Positions 8,993 to 16,467 of a DNA stretch of 64,000 bases are shown in pieces. Source of the stretch: Bacillus sp. EB106-08-02-XG196. Its GTDB lineage: Bacteria > Bacillota > Bacilli > Bacillales > Cytobacillaceae. The stretch covers positions 86,671 to 150,670 of the forward strand of contig NZ_JABWSY010000013.1 of the NCBI RefSeq assembly GCF_013396335.1, given 5' to 3'. The notes below the pieces were generated by a model. The model was given only the letters and a program-made list of their open reading frames with translations, was not told the origin of the DNA and made no database searches. Position 1 is the first letter of the stretch. Each line of letters begins with the position of its first letter. A program made the position numbers and the translations under genes.

Positions 8993-9622
8993 TTATAAAA
9001 TAGCCTCTTTCTTTTCTATAAATTTTGTTCCTAAGGTATTGTCAATCCAATTGTTGATTTCCTTTAAATACTTTTGTTCAAAGAACCTCTCGTTTGGAAA
9101 AATATAAAGTACTTCTCGTAAATAATGAGCATTAATAAACGGCATCATAAGTAAACCCTTGTATTGGATAATTAGATAAGCGATAGAGTGTGGACGGAAT
9201 TCTTTCCTTTCAAACCCTTTTTCAAATATCTTTTGAAAGTAATACTTTTCCTTTACTGCATAGGTGGACATAATTTCTCTGACCATCTGAGAATCCATTG
9301 ACATTTCTCGATACACGAAGCTTGTAAGTTCAATATTTTCACATTGATAGTGGAGCAAATCAGCAGTAATTCGTTTTAAACAATCCTTTACACCTGTATC
9401 CATTGAAGTAAACTTTTCTTCAATAATGCTAAGATATTGCTCAAAAAAGTAAGTAAAGCAATATTCTAATAATCCAAGCTTATTTTCAAAATGGTAGGCG
9501 ATGGTTGCAGAGTTCACTCTGGCTACGGTTGCAATATCACGTATTGACGTTCCACTATATCCATTTGAATTAAAAAGCGATATCGCTGCCTTTACTATTT
9601 CTTCCTTAGAATCCTTTTTCAT
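8993..9622 (-). CDS. refZ: TetR-family regulator RefZ (YttP)
   Basis: TetR-type DNA-binding protein. In B. subtilis RefZ binds a few sites near the origin and adjusts FtsZ-ring position at the onset of sporulation. The N-terminal helix-turn-helix (residues about 8-52, containing GYSGTSIRDIA and NSATIAYHFENK) and the C-terminal half with FVYREMSMDSQMVREIMSTY match the B. subtilis protein closely in my memory of it. The position between ezrA and the msrC gene also matches. A 17 bp palindrome between this gene and msrC may be its own operator. Confidence 0.88.
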   Translation of the reverse strand: MKKDSKEEIVKAAISLFNSNGYSGTSIRDIATVARVNSATIAYHFENKLGLLEYCFTYFFEQYLSIIEEKFTSMDTGVKDCLKRITADLLHYQCENIELTSFVYREMSMDSQMVREIMSTYAVKEKYYFQKIFEKGFERKEFRPHSIAYLIIQYKGLLMMPFINAHYLREVLYIFPNERFFEQKYLKEINNWIDNTLGTKFIEKKEAIL

Positions 9623-9658
9623 CCTACACCTCCTGTATCTATTACTTTTATCCTTACT

Positions 9659-9675
9659 ATAACAATTCTTGTTAT
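9659..9675. promoter_or_regulatory. Perfect palindrome between refZ and msrC, possible RefZ operator
   Basis: ATAACAA-TTC-TTGTTAT: seven-base perfect arms around three bases, 37 bases ahead of the refZ start. Its size and symmetry fit a TetR dimer. Assignment to RefZ is inferred from position only. Confidence 0.5.
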
Positions 9676-9775
9676 GAGGGTTGATTCCTTTATTAATTTA
9701 TCGACAAAGTATGCTCTTTTTCTTGTCATTTTGATAAAATAAATAAGAATACAATAAAAAGATGGGAGAATAACC

Positions 9776-10258
9776 ATGTTTAATGTCGAAATGTATAAAG
9801 GGAGCCGCCAGGAAAATTACGATTTAGTAAAAAAACAATTCCAGGCCCTTCTCCATGGCGAGAAAAATCAGATCGCTAATCTTAGCAATGCTTCAGCATT
9901 ATTAAACCAGTTTCTTGATCGCATAAACTGGGTAGGTTTTTATTTAATGGATGAAAACAATGAGCTAGTACTGGGTCCCTTTCAAGGTCTCCCAGCATGC
10001 GTTCGCATTCCACTTGGCAAAGGTGTATGCGGTACATCTGCCAAAACTAGAGAAACACTCCGGGTAGAAGACGTTCATCAATTTCCTGGACACATTGCCT
10101 GTGATGCTGCCTCCAATTCTGAAATCGTCATTCCCCTAATAAAAGACGGAAAATTACTGGGTGTCTTGGATATTGACTCGCCAGAGAAAAATCGTTTTGA
10201 CGAATTGGACCAAGAGCAATTAGAAGAACTTACCGCCATTCTTATTGAACATTTGTAA
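9776..10258 (+). CDS. msrC: Free methionine-(R)-sulfoxide reductase, GAF domain (YtsP)
   Basis: Reduces free L-methionine-(R)-sulfoxide with thioredoxin-type electrons; a cytosolic antioxidant. A single GAF domain of 160 residues carries the three family cysteines Cys75 (GLPACVRIPLG), Cys85 (GVCGTSA) and Cys109 (GHIACDAAS), spaced as in E. coli fRMsr (84/94/118). The conserved NWVGFYL and SEIVIPL motifs are present. The start has GGGAG eight bases ahead. It is divergent from refZ and convergent with mgl through a shared terminator. Confidence 0.93.
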   Translation: MFNVEMYKGSRQENYDLVKKQFQALLHGEKNQIANLSNASALLNQFLDRINWVGFYLMDENNELVLGPFQGLPACVRIPLGKGVCGTSAKTRETLRVEDVHQFPGHIACDAASNSEIVIPLIKDGKLLGVLDIDSPEKNRFDELDQEQLEELTAILIEHL

Positions 10259-10260
10259 GT

Positions 10261-10290
10261 TTAAAAAACTCGCCGCAGCGAGTTTTTTAA
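10261..10290. terminator. Bidirectional terminator shared by msrC and mgl
   Basis: Arms TTAAAAAACTCGC/GCGAGTTTTTTAA (13 bases, perfect) with a CGCA loop. The right arm contains the mgl stop codon, so the two genes end on the same hairpin. Confidence 0.92.
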
Positions 10291-11474
10291 ATTTTCTCAA
10301 GCGCTTGCTCGATATCTTCCATTATATCTTCCCATGCTTCAAGACCCACAGAAAGCCGGAGCAATGTATCTTCTATACCCATTTTTCTTCGTTCTAGTTC
10401 TGGTATGACAGCATGCGTCATCGTAGCGGGGTGCTGTATTAACGTTTCTGCATCTCCTAGACTTACCGCAATTTTTATTAATTGTAACTGATTCATAAAT
10501 AATTGAGCTGTCTGTTTTGTTCCTTTGATTGCAAATGAAATTAATCCGCCTGGTTTTTTCATTTGCTTATGCATGATTGAATGATCTTCTTCATAGTCAC
10601 TATTACCAGGAAAGTAGATGGTTTCAACCTTTTGATGACTTCGTAAAAAATCAACGAGCATGCTTGCATTCTCACAGTGACGATCCATCCTAACTGGCAA
10701 TGTTTTTAATCCCCGCAGTAAAAGCCAAGCATCGAATGGAGAAATAATACCGCCCATATCTTTTTGTGTGGTTCTTGATACTGTTTGGATAAACTCACTT
10801 TTACCAATTACAATCCCTGCAATGACATCACCATGACCACAAATATATTTGGTCGCACTATGAAGAACAACATCGCAGCCATGGCTGATAGGCGTCTGTA
10901 AATACGGAGAGCAAAATGTATTATCCACCACAACGGGAATACCACGTTGTTTTGCGACACTTGCAACTAATTCTAAATCAATAAGTTTCATGGTGGGATT
11001 GATCGGGGTTTCAATATAGATACAGGCTGTATTAGGTTTGAGGTCTTTTTCCAGCATTTTTATAGTAGACATTGCTGAAAAATCATGGCTAATGTTATAT
11101 TTCCCTTTTAATACTTGCAGCAAACCGAACGTACAGCCATATACACCTTGCGAACACAAGATATGGTCACCTGTTTTAGTTAAAGCCGTTAACACAGCAG
11201 ATACTGCTGCCATCCCTGAGGAAAAGGCTAAGGCTGCTTCCCCTTGTTCAAGCTTTGCCATTCTATCTTCAAGGATTTTTACTGTTGGGTTTCCTAGACG
11301 GGAATAAACAAATCCTTCTTCTTGCCCGGCAAATCTCCTTTCTCCTTGCTCCGCACTATCAAAGGTAAACGAGGAAGTTTGATACAAGGGAGGAACTAAG
11401 CTTCCTTGGTGTTCTTCTGAACTGTACCCAGCATGAATTGTTTCCGTTTCAAACCGTAAATTTTTATTTTCCAC
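10287..11474 (-). CDS. megL: Methionine gamma-lyase
   Basis: PLP enzyme of the Cys/Met metabolism family that splits L-methionine to methanethiol, ammonia and 2-oxobutyrate. The diagnostic YGCTF motif, with Cys114 matching Cys116 of the Pseudomonas putida enzyme, separates it from cystathionine beta- and gamma-lyases. The PLP lysine is Lys209 (HSATKYICGHGD). The start is a GTG behind AGGAGGAG. Length 395 is normal. I do not recall a counterpart at this place in B. subtilis. A 13/14 cre match just upstream of the ribosome binding site suggests repression by CcpA. Confidence 0.87.
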   Translation of the reverse strand: MENKNLRFETETIHAGYSSEEHQGSLVPPLYQTSSFTFDSAEQGERRFAGQEEGFVYSRLGNPTVKILEDRMAKLEQGEAALAFSSGMAAVSAVLTALTKTGDHILCSQGVYGCTFGLLQVLKGKYNISHDFSAMSTIKMLEKDLKPNTACIYIETPINPTMKLIDLELVASVAKQRGIPVVVDNTFCSPYLQTPISHGCDVVLHSATKYICGHGDVIAGIVIGKSEFIQTVSRTTQKDMGGIISPFDAWLLLRGLKTLPVRMDRHCENASMLVDFLRSHQKVETIYFPGNSDYEEDHSIMHKQMKKPGGLISFAIKGTKQTAQLFMNQLQLIKIAVSLGDAETLIQHPATMTHAVIPELERRKMGIEDTLLRLSVGLEAWEDIMEDIEQALEKI

Positions 11475-11490
11475 TCTGACTCCTCCTATT

Positions 11491-11504
11491 TGAAAACGCT
11501 TACT
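11491..11504 (-). promoter_or_regulatory. cre-like site (CcpA) ahead of mgl
   Basis: TGAAAACGCTTACT matches TGWAANCGNTNWCA at 13 of 14 positions. It lies 17 bases upstream of the mgl start codon, where bound CcpA would act as a roadblock. ccpA itself is in this window. Confidence 0.6.
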
Positions 11505-11560
11505 TTTTTATTTGTTTCTATATACTATTCATTTATGGATAGGATTTTCCTGAAATTAAC

Positions 11561-11590
11561 TTGACACATTGTTGAATAAAATTATATAAT
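11561..11590 (+). promoter_or_regulatory. Sigma-A promoter of rpsD
   Basis: TTGACA (11561-11566) and TATAAT (11585-11590) with an 18-base spacer; both hexamers match consensus exactly. Confidence 0.88.
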
Positions 11591-11599
11591 ATCATTTGT

Positions 11600-11793
11600 G
11601 TAAAATAACTGCAGCCTATGTGAACACTTGAATGGATTCATTTTGTTCCTCAAGAGTCAACGAACTCTTCTGATGGTGTATCTTGTAACCCTCTGCTGCT
11701 AGGGCGAAGGTGCATGAAAACAAAATGGCTATCATTGATGTTTCATAACGGTTTTTATTTTACCAAAATAAAAACACTAAGGAGGAGTCATTC
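11600..11793 (+). promoter_or_regulatory. Structured rpsD leader, probable S4 autoregulatory RNA
   Basis: The leader of about 195 bases holds several hairpins: AAGAGT/ACTCTT near 11650-11668, CCCT/AGGG near 11690-11704, and a perfect 11-base hairpin GTTTTTATTTT-acc-AAAATAAAAAC (11751-11775) directly before the GGAGGAG site. In Bacillus, S4 represses rpsD by binding its own leader; a long structured leader at this place fits that. The exact pseudoknot was not folded here. Confidence 0.6.
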
Positions 11794-12396
11794 ATGGCTC
11801 GTTATACTGGCTCAAGCTGGAAAATCTCTCGTCGTCTTGGAATCTCTCTAAGCGGCACAGGTAAAGAATTAGAAAAGCGTCCTTACGCTCCTGGACAACA
11901 TGGTCCAAACCAACGTAAGAAGCTTTCTGAATACGGATTGCAATTACAAGAAAAGCAAAAACTTCGTCATATGTATGGAGTAACTGAGCGTCAATTCCGT
12001 AACCTTTTTGACAAAGCTGGCAAAATGGGTGGGGTTCACGGTGAAAACTTCATGATCCTACTTGAATCACGTCTTGACAACGTAGTTTACCGTTTAGGTT
12101 TAGCTCGTACTCGTCGTGCAGCTCGTCAATTAGTAAACCATGGTCACATTATGGTTGATGGATCTCGCGTAGATATCCCTTCATACCGTTTAGCTGCTGG
12201 TCAAACTATCACTCTTCGTGAAAAATCACGTAATCTTACTGCTGTTAAAGAAGCTATCGAAGTAAACAACTTCGTTCCTGACTTCTTAACTTTTGATGCA
12301 GACAAGCTTGAAGGTACATTCACTCGTTCACCTGAGCGTTCTGAATTACCTGCTGAAATTAACGAAACTCTTATCGTCGAGTTCTACTCACGTTAA
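11794..12396 (+). CDS. rpsD: 30S ribosomal protein S4
   Basis: Primary 16S rRNA-binding protein of the small subunit and usual autoregulator of its own mRNA. 200 residues beginning [20 protein letters not shown], with the S4 RNA-binding domain at about 91-155 ([18 protein letters not shown]). A strong GGAGGAG site precedes the ATG. It is monocistronic here with its own promoter and terminator, as in B. subtilis. It marks the left border of the lysine block. Confidence 0.99.
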   Translation: MARYTGSSWKISRRLGISLSGTGKELEKRPYAPGQHGPNQRKKLSEYGLQLQEKQKLRHMYGVTERQFRNLFDKAGKMGGVHGENFMILLESRLDNVVYRLGLARTRRAARQLVNHGHIMVDGSRVDIPSYRLAAGQTITLREKSRNLTAVKEAIEVNNFVPDFLTFDADKLEGTFTRSPERSELPAEINETLIVEFYSR

Positions 12397-12423
12397 TTGA
12401 TTTGCTTATTAAACAGCAATCAT

Positions 12424-12470
12424 AAAAACCCTAGAAGCGTTGATATAACGCAGTTTCTAGGGTTTTTTTT
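12424..12470. terminator. Terminator after rpsD, usable from both sides
   Basis: AAAAACCCTAGAA/TTTCTAGGGTTTTTTTT enclosing a short GCGTT..AACGC inner stem. A run lies on one side and T run on the other, between the convergent rpsD and lysP genes. Confidence 0.88.
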
Positions 12471-12551
12471 CTTACTATTAGATAAAAATAACTTGCATGG
12501 ATATGCATTTCATAAACATTCTTGAACGATTGGACGAGCATAACGATATCT

Positions 12552-14054
12552 CTATTTAGATGACATCTCTTCAAAAGTACATTCTTTTAGTGGAACGACC
12601 TTCGTTTTATGAACAAGTTTATACCCGAGCCATAATACCAAAAAGATCGGTAAACCAATATAGGACACAGCTACTCCATACCAATCAATTTCACTAGTTA
12701 AAAAAGCTTGATAATTTTGGCCGAGAATGACAATAACACACATCGCAAAAGCGAGAATCGGACCGAGAGGGAACCATTTCGCTTTATATTTCAAATCATT
12801 TATGTCCCTCCCCTGGGCCATATATGCTTTTCTAAAACGGTAGTGGCTGACTGCAATTCCTAGCCATGCAATAAATCCAGTTAAGCCTGACGCATTTAAT
12901 AACCATGTATACACTTGATCTCCAAAAATGGACGTTAAAAAGGCCATACCTCCGATAATTGTCGTTGCGACAAGGGCATTCATCGGAATCCCGCGTTTAT
13001 TTACATTTTGTAAAAATTTAGGTGCCTGTCCATCCCTTGCCATGGACCAAAGCATACGTGTCGATGCATATAAACCTGACGTTCCCGCTGATAAGACCGA
13101 TGTTAAAATGACTGCATTCATCACAGATGCCGCAAACGCAATACCCACTTTCTCAAATACAAGGGTGAAAGGGCTGACAGCAATGTTGTCGACATCCACG
13201 CCTAACAGATCAGGGCTGGTATAAGGTATAATAAGGCCAATGACAGCAATGGCAGCGATATAAAATAGAAGAATACGCCAAAATACTTGTCGAATCGCCT
13301 TTGGCACGTTTTTCTCAGGCTCTTCACTTTCTCCTGCAGCAATCCCCACGAGTTCCGTTCCTTGAAAAGAAAAACCTGCGATGAAAAAAATACTAAAGAT
13401 GGACAAAATGCCGCCACTAATCGGGGCATCTCCTATAGTAAAGTTCTTAAACCCGATAAACTGTCCGCCCAGAATACCGAAAATGGTGAGCAAACCTACT
13501 CCAATGAAAACGATGATTGTCACTACTTTTATTAAGGCAAACCAATACTCCGACTCACCGTAACTTTTAACCGACAATGCATTCAATAAGAAGATTAGTC
13601 CTAAAAACAGTGCGCTCCATAAGATACTCGGTACATCCGGAAACCAGAACTTCATAATAATAGCTGATGCAACGATTTCAACGGCCAATGTAACAGCCCA
13701 GTTAAACCAATAATTCCACCCAAGCGCAAAACCAAATGCCGGATCGACAAAACGGTTGGCATAGGTTGAAAACGATCCTGAAACCGGCATTAAGGTAGCC
13801 ATTTCCCCGAGACTTGTCATCAAAAAGTAGACCATGATGCCGATAGCTCCATAAGCTATTAGCGCCCCACCGGGTCCAGCTGTTTGAATGGACGCCCCTG
13901 TCGCTAAAAACAATCCTGTCCCAATTGATCCGCCAATAGCAATCATCGTCAAGTGACGTGCTTTTAGATTGCGTTTAATTTGCTCTTTACTCCTGTTGTC
14001 ATTCTGATTATTCTGATTTTTTTCGTTGTTAGTATAGCTTTTGATTGCTTCCAT
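12552..14054 (-). CDS. lysP: Lysine-specific permease LysP
   Basis: APC-superfamily proton-coupled amino acid importer with 12 membrane helices. Similarity to E. coli LysP runs through the whole length: KARHLTMIAIGGSIGTGLF, PVSGSFSTYA, GFALGWNYWFNWAVTLAVE, GFSFQGTELVGIAAGESE, IPYTSPDLL, ISVSPF-like AVSPFTLVFE and SGLTGFIAWLGIAVSHYRFR. This is a much closer match than to GABA or proline permeases. It is the last gene of the lysine block, so substrate and context agree. The 171-base gap upstream contains a large inverted repeat. The first 28 residues are Asn/Lys-rich and variable. Confidence 0.87.
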   Translation of the reverse strand: MEAIKSYTNNEKNQNNQNDNRSKEQIKRNLKARHLTMIAIGGSIGTGLFLATGASIQTAGPGGALIAYGAIGIMVYFLMTSLGEMATLMPVSGSFSTYANRFVDPAFGFALGWNYWFNWAVTLAVEIVASAIIMKFWFPDVPSILWSALFLGLIFLLNALSVKSYGESEYWFALIKVVTIIVFIGVGLLTIFGILGGQFIGFKNFTIGDAPISGGILSIFSIFFIAGFSFQGTELVGIAAGESEEPEKNVPKAIRQVFWRILLFYIAAIAVIGLIIPYTSPDLLGVDVDNIAVSPFTLVFEKVGIAFAASVMNAVILTSVLSAGTSGLYASTRMLWSMARDGQAPKFLQNVNKRGIPMNALVATTIIGGMAFLTSIFGDQVYTWLLNASGLTGFIAWLGIAVSHYRFRKAYMAQGRDINDLKYKAKWFPLGPILAFAMCVIVILGQNYQAFLTSEIDWYGVAVSYIGLPIFLVLWLGYKLVHKTKVVPLKECTFEEMSSK

Positions 14055-14127
14055 GCATTGTCTCCCTTCAATTTTGAACTATAAGTATCTATCTAACTAT
14101 AAGGAATTTATCATTGTAGATTGTTTA

Positions 14128-14169
14128 GGACAATTTATCCCTTTTTGAAGTGATAGGGATAAATTGTCC
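14128..14169. promoter_or_regulatory. 15 bp inverted repeat between yokU and lysP
   Basis: Arms GGACAATTTATCCCT (14128-14142) and AGGGATAAATTGTCC (14155-14169) are perfect complements around a 12-base loop. Each arm is itself nearly palindromic (GGAyAAwTTrTCC), so the site may be two operators 27 bases apart rather than an RNA hairpin. No U run follows on either strand, which argues against a terminator. A regulator of lysP is the obvious guess. Confidence 0.6.
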
Positions 14170-14225
14170 ATAGGAATAGAAGTTCATTGCAGGTAATTAT
14201 CGAAAAATGGGAGACGGCTCGCTAT

Positions 14226-14504
14226 TTATTTCGAAAAATCAAAGTAGTTTCGCTTCAATAAGCGCGGAGCAGCCATTAGGGTGTCGTAGTTCATACTTTT
14301 TCCGAGCTTTGAGCAATCAATTAAAAATAGATGATCCTCAATTTCTTTCACCGTATTATCTGTTTGATAGGTCATTCCGCATTCCAAGCAATGAACGGAG
14401 GGTGTGTCCCGAATTTCAATCGCTTGTGTACCATCTGGAAGTTCCCAATATACCGTGTTGCTTGTTTCACGCGCTGTGTCAGATTCGCACCATTGACAAA
14501 TCAT
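14226..14504 (-). CDS. yokU: YokU family protein, YgiT-type zinc finger
   Basis: A 92-residue protein with two CxxC pairs (Cys3/Cys6 and Cys39/Cys42) forming a YgiT-type zinc finger; function unknown. Its ATG lies two bases after the ablA stop with GGAGGAG inside the end of that gene, so it is translationally linked to the aminomutase. The same pairing (yokU next to kamA) is found in B. subtilis and other bacilli, which suggests a role with the aminomutase, perhaps in assembly or control. That role is inference. Confidence 0.85.
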   Translation of the reverse strand: MICQWCESDTARETSNTVYWELPDGTQAIEIRDTPSVHCLECGMTYQTDNTVKEIEDHLFLIDCSKLGKSMNYDTLMAAPRLLKRNYFDFSK

Positions 14505-14506
14505 AA

Positions 14507-15919
14507 CTACTCCTCCCTCGCTCCAACTGTCTCAAACTTACTTAGTTGTGATTGGAATTTCTTCTCCTTTAACTCATCACGTTTGTCACGTTTATCCTTT
14601 AAAGAGCTATGCTCAGGATTTTCCTTATATGTTTTGCGACGATCTAAACGGTTCAAGCCTTCTGGTGTAAGGTTAAATTTCGTGTCATCAATAATGGATA
14701 GAACTCCATTACTTTCAAACTTTTCAAACACCTCAGGATATACTTTTTTGTAGTAATTCTCTGCACTGCCTGACTGATAATTTTCTGGCTCCGGATAAGA
14801 TGTAATGACACCTTCAAAATTACGTAATACTACTTTATTAGAACTTTGAGAAATGATATAGTTCGGCTGCAATGGAATTTTACCCCCTCCACCCGGGGCA
14901 TCAACAATAAATGTAGGAACGGCGTAACCCGATGTATGGCCGCGGAGTCCTTCCATAATTTCCAATCCTTTGCTAATTGGTGCACGGAAATGTCCAATCC
15001 CTTCTGATAAATCGCATTGGTAAATGTAATATGGACGAACGCGAATTTTAACAAGGTCATGCATTAGTTGTTTCATAATCGGCACACTATCGTTAATGCC
15101 TGCTAAAATAACCGATTGGTTACCAAGCGGTACCCCAACATTTGCAAGCATTTCACATGCACGCTTCGATTCTTCCGTAATTTCAATAGATGTATTGAAA
15201 TGTGTATTCAACCACACTGGATGATACTTTTTCAAGATATTACAAAGATTTTCTGTAATTCGCTGCGGGAACACAACAGGTGCCCTTGTACCGATACGGA
15301 TTATTTCTACATGCGGAATCTCACGTAAATTCTTTAAAATATATTCTAAAATATTGTCATTAATAAGGAGCCCGTCTCCTCCAGAAATTAACACATCTCG
15401 AATTTGTGGGTTAGATGCGATATAATTAATCGCTGTGTCTAACTGTTTCTTTGGTACGCCCATTCCGATTTGTCCGGAGAAGCGTCTTCTCGTGCAGTAA
15501 CGGCAGTACATGGAGCATTGGTTTGTTACTAGGAACAACACGCGATCGGGATAACGATGCGTTAACCCAGGTACCGGCGAATCTTCATCTTCATGCAGGG
15601 GATCCTCTAAATCATATCTTGTTTTATGCAATTCCTGGCCAATTGGAACTGACTGCATACGAACCGGACATCTTGGATCATCTTGATCCATAAGCGATGC
15701 ATAATAAGGGGTGATGTTTAATGGGATTGTTTTTGTTGCAATTTTAACACCTTCTTCTTCATCAGGTGTTAAGTTAACAACTTTCTTTAAGTCCTCTAAA
15801 CTTTTGATTGTATTCGTCAGCTGCCAAACCCAATCATTCCATTGCTCCTCCGTTACATCCTTCCATAGCTCGATTTCTTTCCAATGCCTTTTTGGTTTGA
15901 ATAAATTGTTTTTCATCAT
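14507..15919 (-). CDS. ablA: L-lysine 2,3-aminomutase
   Basis: Radical-SAM, PLP-dependent enzyme that moves the alpha-amino group of L-lysine to C3, giving beta-lysine. The cluster-binding motif is Cys135-x3-Cys139-x2-Cys142 (CSMYCRYC), followed by TRRR. The PLP lysine is Lys347 in DAPGGGGKIPL. The 470 residues have a longer C-terminal tail than the clostridial enzyme (416), as in bacilli (KamA/YodO). The start has GGAGGA; ATG ATG leaves a choice of two codons. It is the first committed step of the pathway in this block. Confidence 0.95.
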   Translation of the reverse strand: MMKNNLFKPKRHWKEIELWKDVTEEQWNDWVWQLTNTIKSLEDLKKVVNLTPDEEEGVKIATKTIPLNITPYYASLMDQDDPRCPVRMQSVPIGQELHKTRYDLEDPLHEDEDSPVPGLTHRYPDRVLFLVTNQCSMYCRYCTRRRFSGQIGMGVPKKQLDTAINYIASNPQIRDVLISGGDGLLINDNILEYILKNLREIPHVEIIRIGTRAPVVFPQRITENLCNILKKYHPVWLNTHFNTSIEITEESKRACEMLANVGVPLGNQSVILAGINDSVPIMKQLMHDLVKIRVRPYYIYQCDLSEGIGHFRAPISKGLEIMEGLRGHTSGYAVPTFIVDAPGGGGKIPLQPNYIISQSSNKVVLRNFEGVITSYPEPENYQSGSAENYYKKVYPEVFEKFESNGVLSIIDDTKFNLTPEGLNRLDRRKTYKENPEHSSLKDKRDKRDELKEKKFQSQLSKFETVGAREE

Positions 15920-15987
15920 AAACTCCTCCTAAAACTATCCTATTTTTCAAATCATTTTTGAATAAATTCTCCTCTATCATTACTGTA

Positions 15988-16467
15988 TTAAGAAATGAGG
16001 CATTCCATATAATAGCGATTTTCCCCTTCTCCAAATTCATCGAATCTCGTCTCTTTAATGGTAAATCCCAATTTTTCATATAACTTAACTGCTGCCTTAT
16101 TTTCAACGCTGACGGTTAAGCAAACCTTATGAAATCCATCTTGTTTTAAAATCGGATAAATTTCCTCAAAGAATAATTTTCCTATTCCTTTCCCTTGCTG
16201 GTCGGAGCGGACATAAAACCCAAAAATGTAGGCTTTATGAATATCATTGTAAGCTCTCATCAATTCGCAAATCGCAATCGGCCTTGGATCATTTTGCTGC
16301 CGGTATTGAATAAGTTTCCCGTAGCGTGTGAGCGGGACAAGGGCTTGTTCATCTACTGCTCCTAATCCTGGAAATGCATCTTGCTCAAGCTCCATCATCA
16401 TTTTCAGTTGTTCTGGATTCAATGAAGCTGGTACTTCGACATAATAGGTTTTGTTCAATGTTTCCAT
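15988..16467 (-). CDS. GNAT acetyltransferase, probable beta-lysine N6-acetyltransferase
   Basis: GNAT fold with the acetyl-CoA motif A at about 86-105 (FYVRSDQQGKGIGKLFFEE) and the C-terminal NKAAVKLYEKLGF. It overlaps the end of the M81 gene by 13 bases and precedes ablA, the place held by ablB/yodP in related clusters. With 159 residues it is much shorter than the AblB family (about 270), so it is either a different GNAT that took over beta-lysine acetylation or an enzyme for another amine of the pathway. The GNAT fold is certain; the substrate rests on context. Confidence 0.75.
   Translation of the reverse strand: METLNKTYYVEVPASLNPEQLKMMMELEQDAFPGLGAVDEQALVPLTRYGKLIQYRQQNDPRPIAICELMRAYNDIHKAYIFGFYVRSDQQGKGIGKLFFEEIYPILKQDGFHKVCLTVSVENKAAVKLYEKLGFTIKETRFDEFGEGENRYYMECLIS

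Noticed and set aside
14128..14169. The lysP dyad as an intrinsic terminator of yokU
   Set aside because: No U run follows on either strand; kept as an operator candidate instead.
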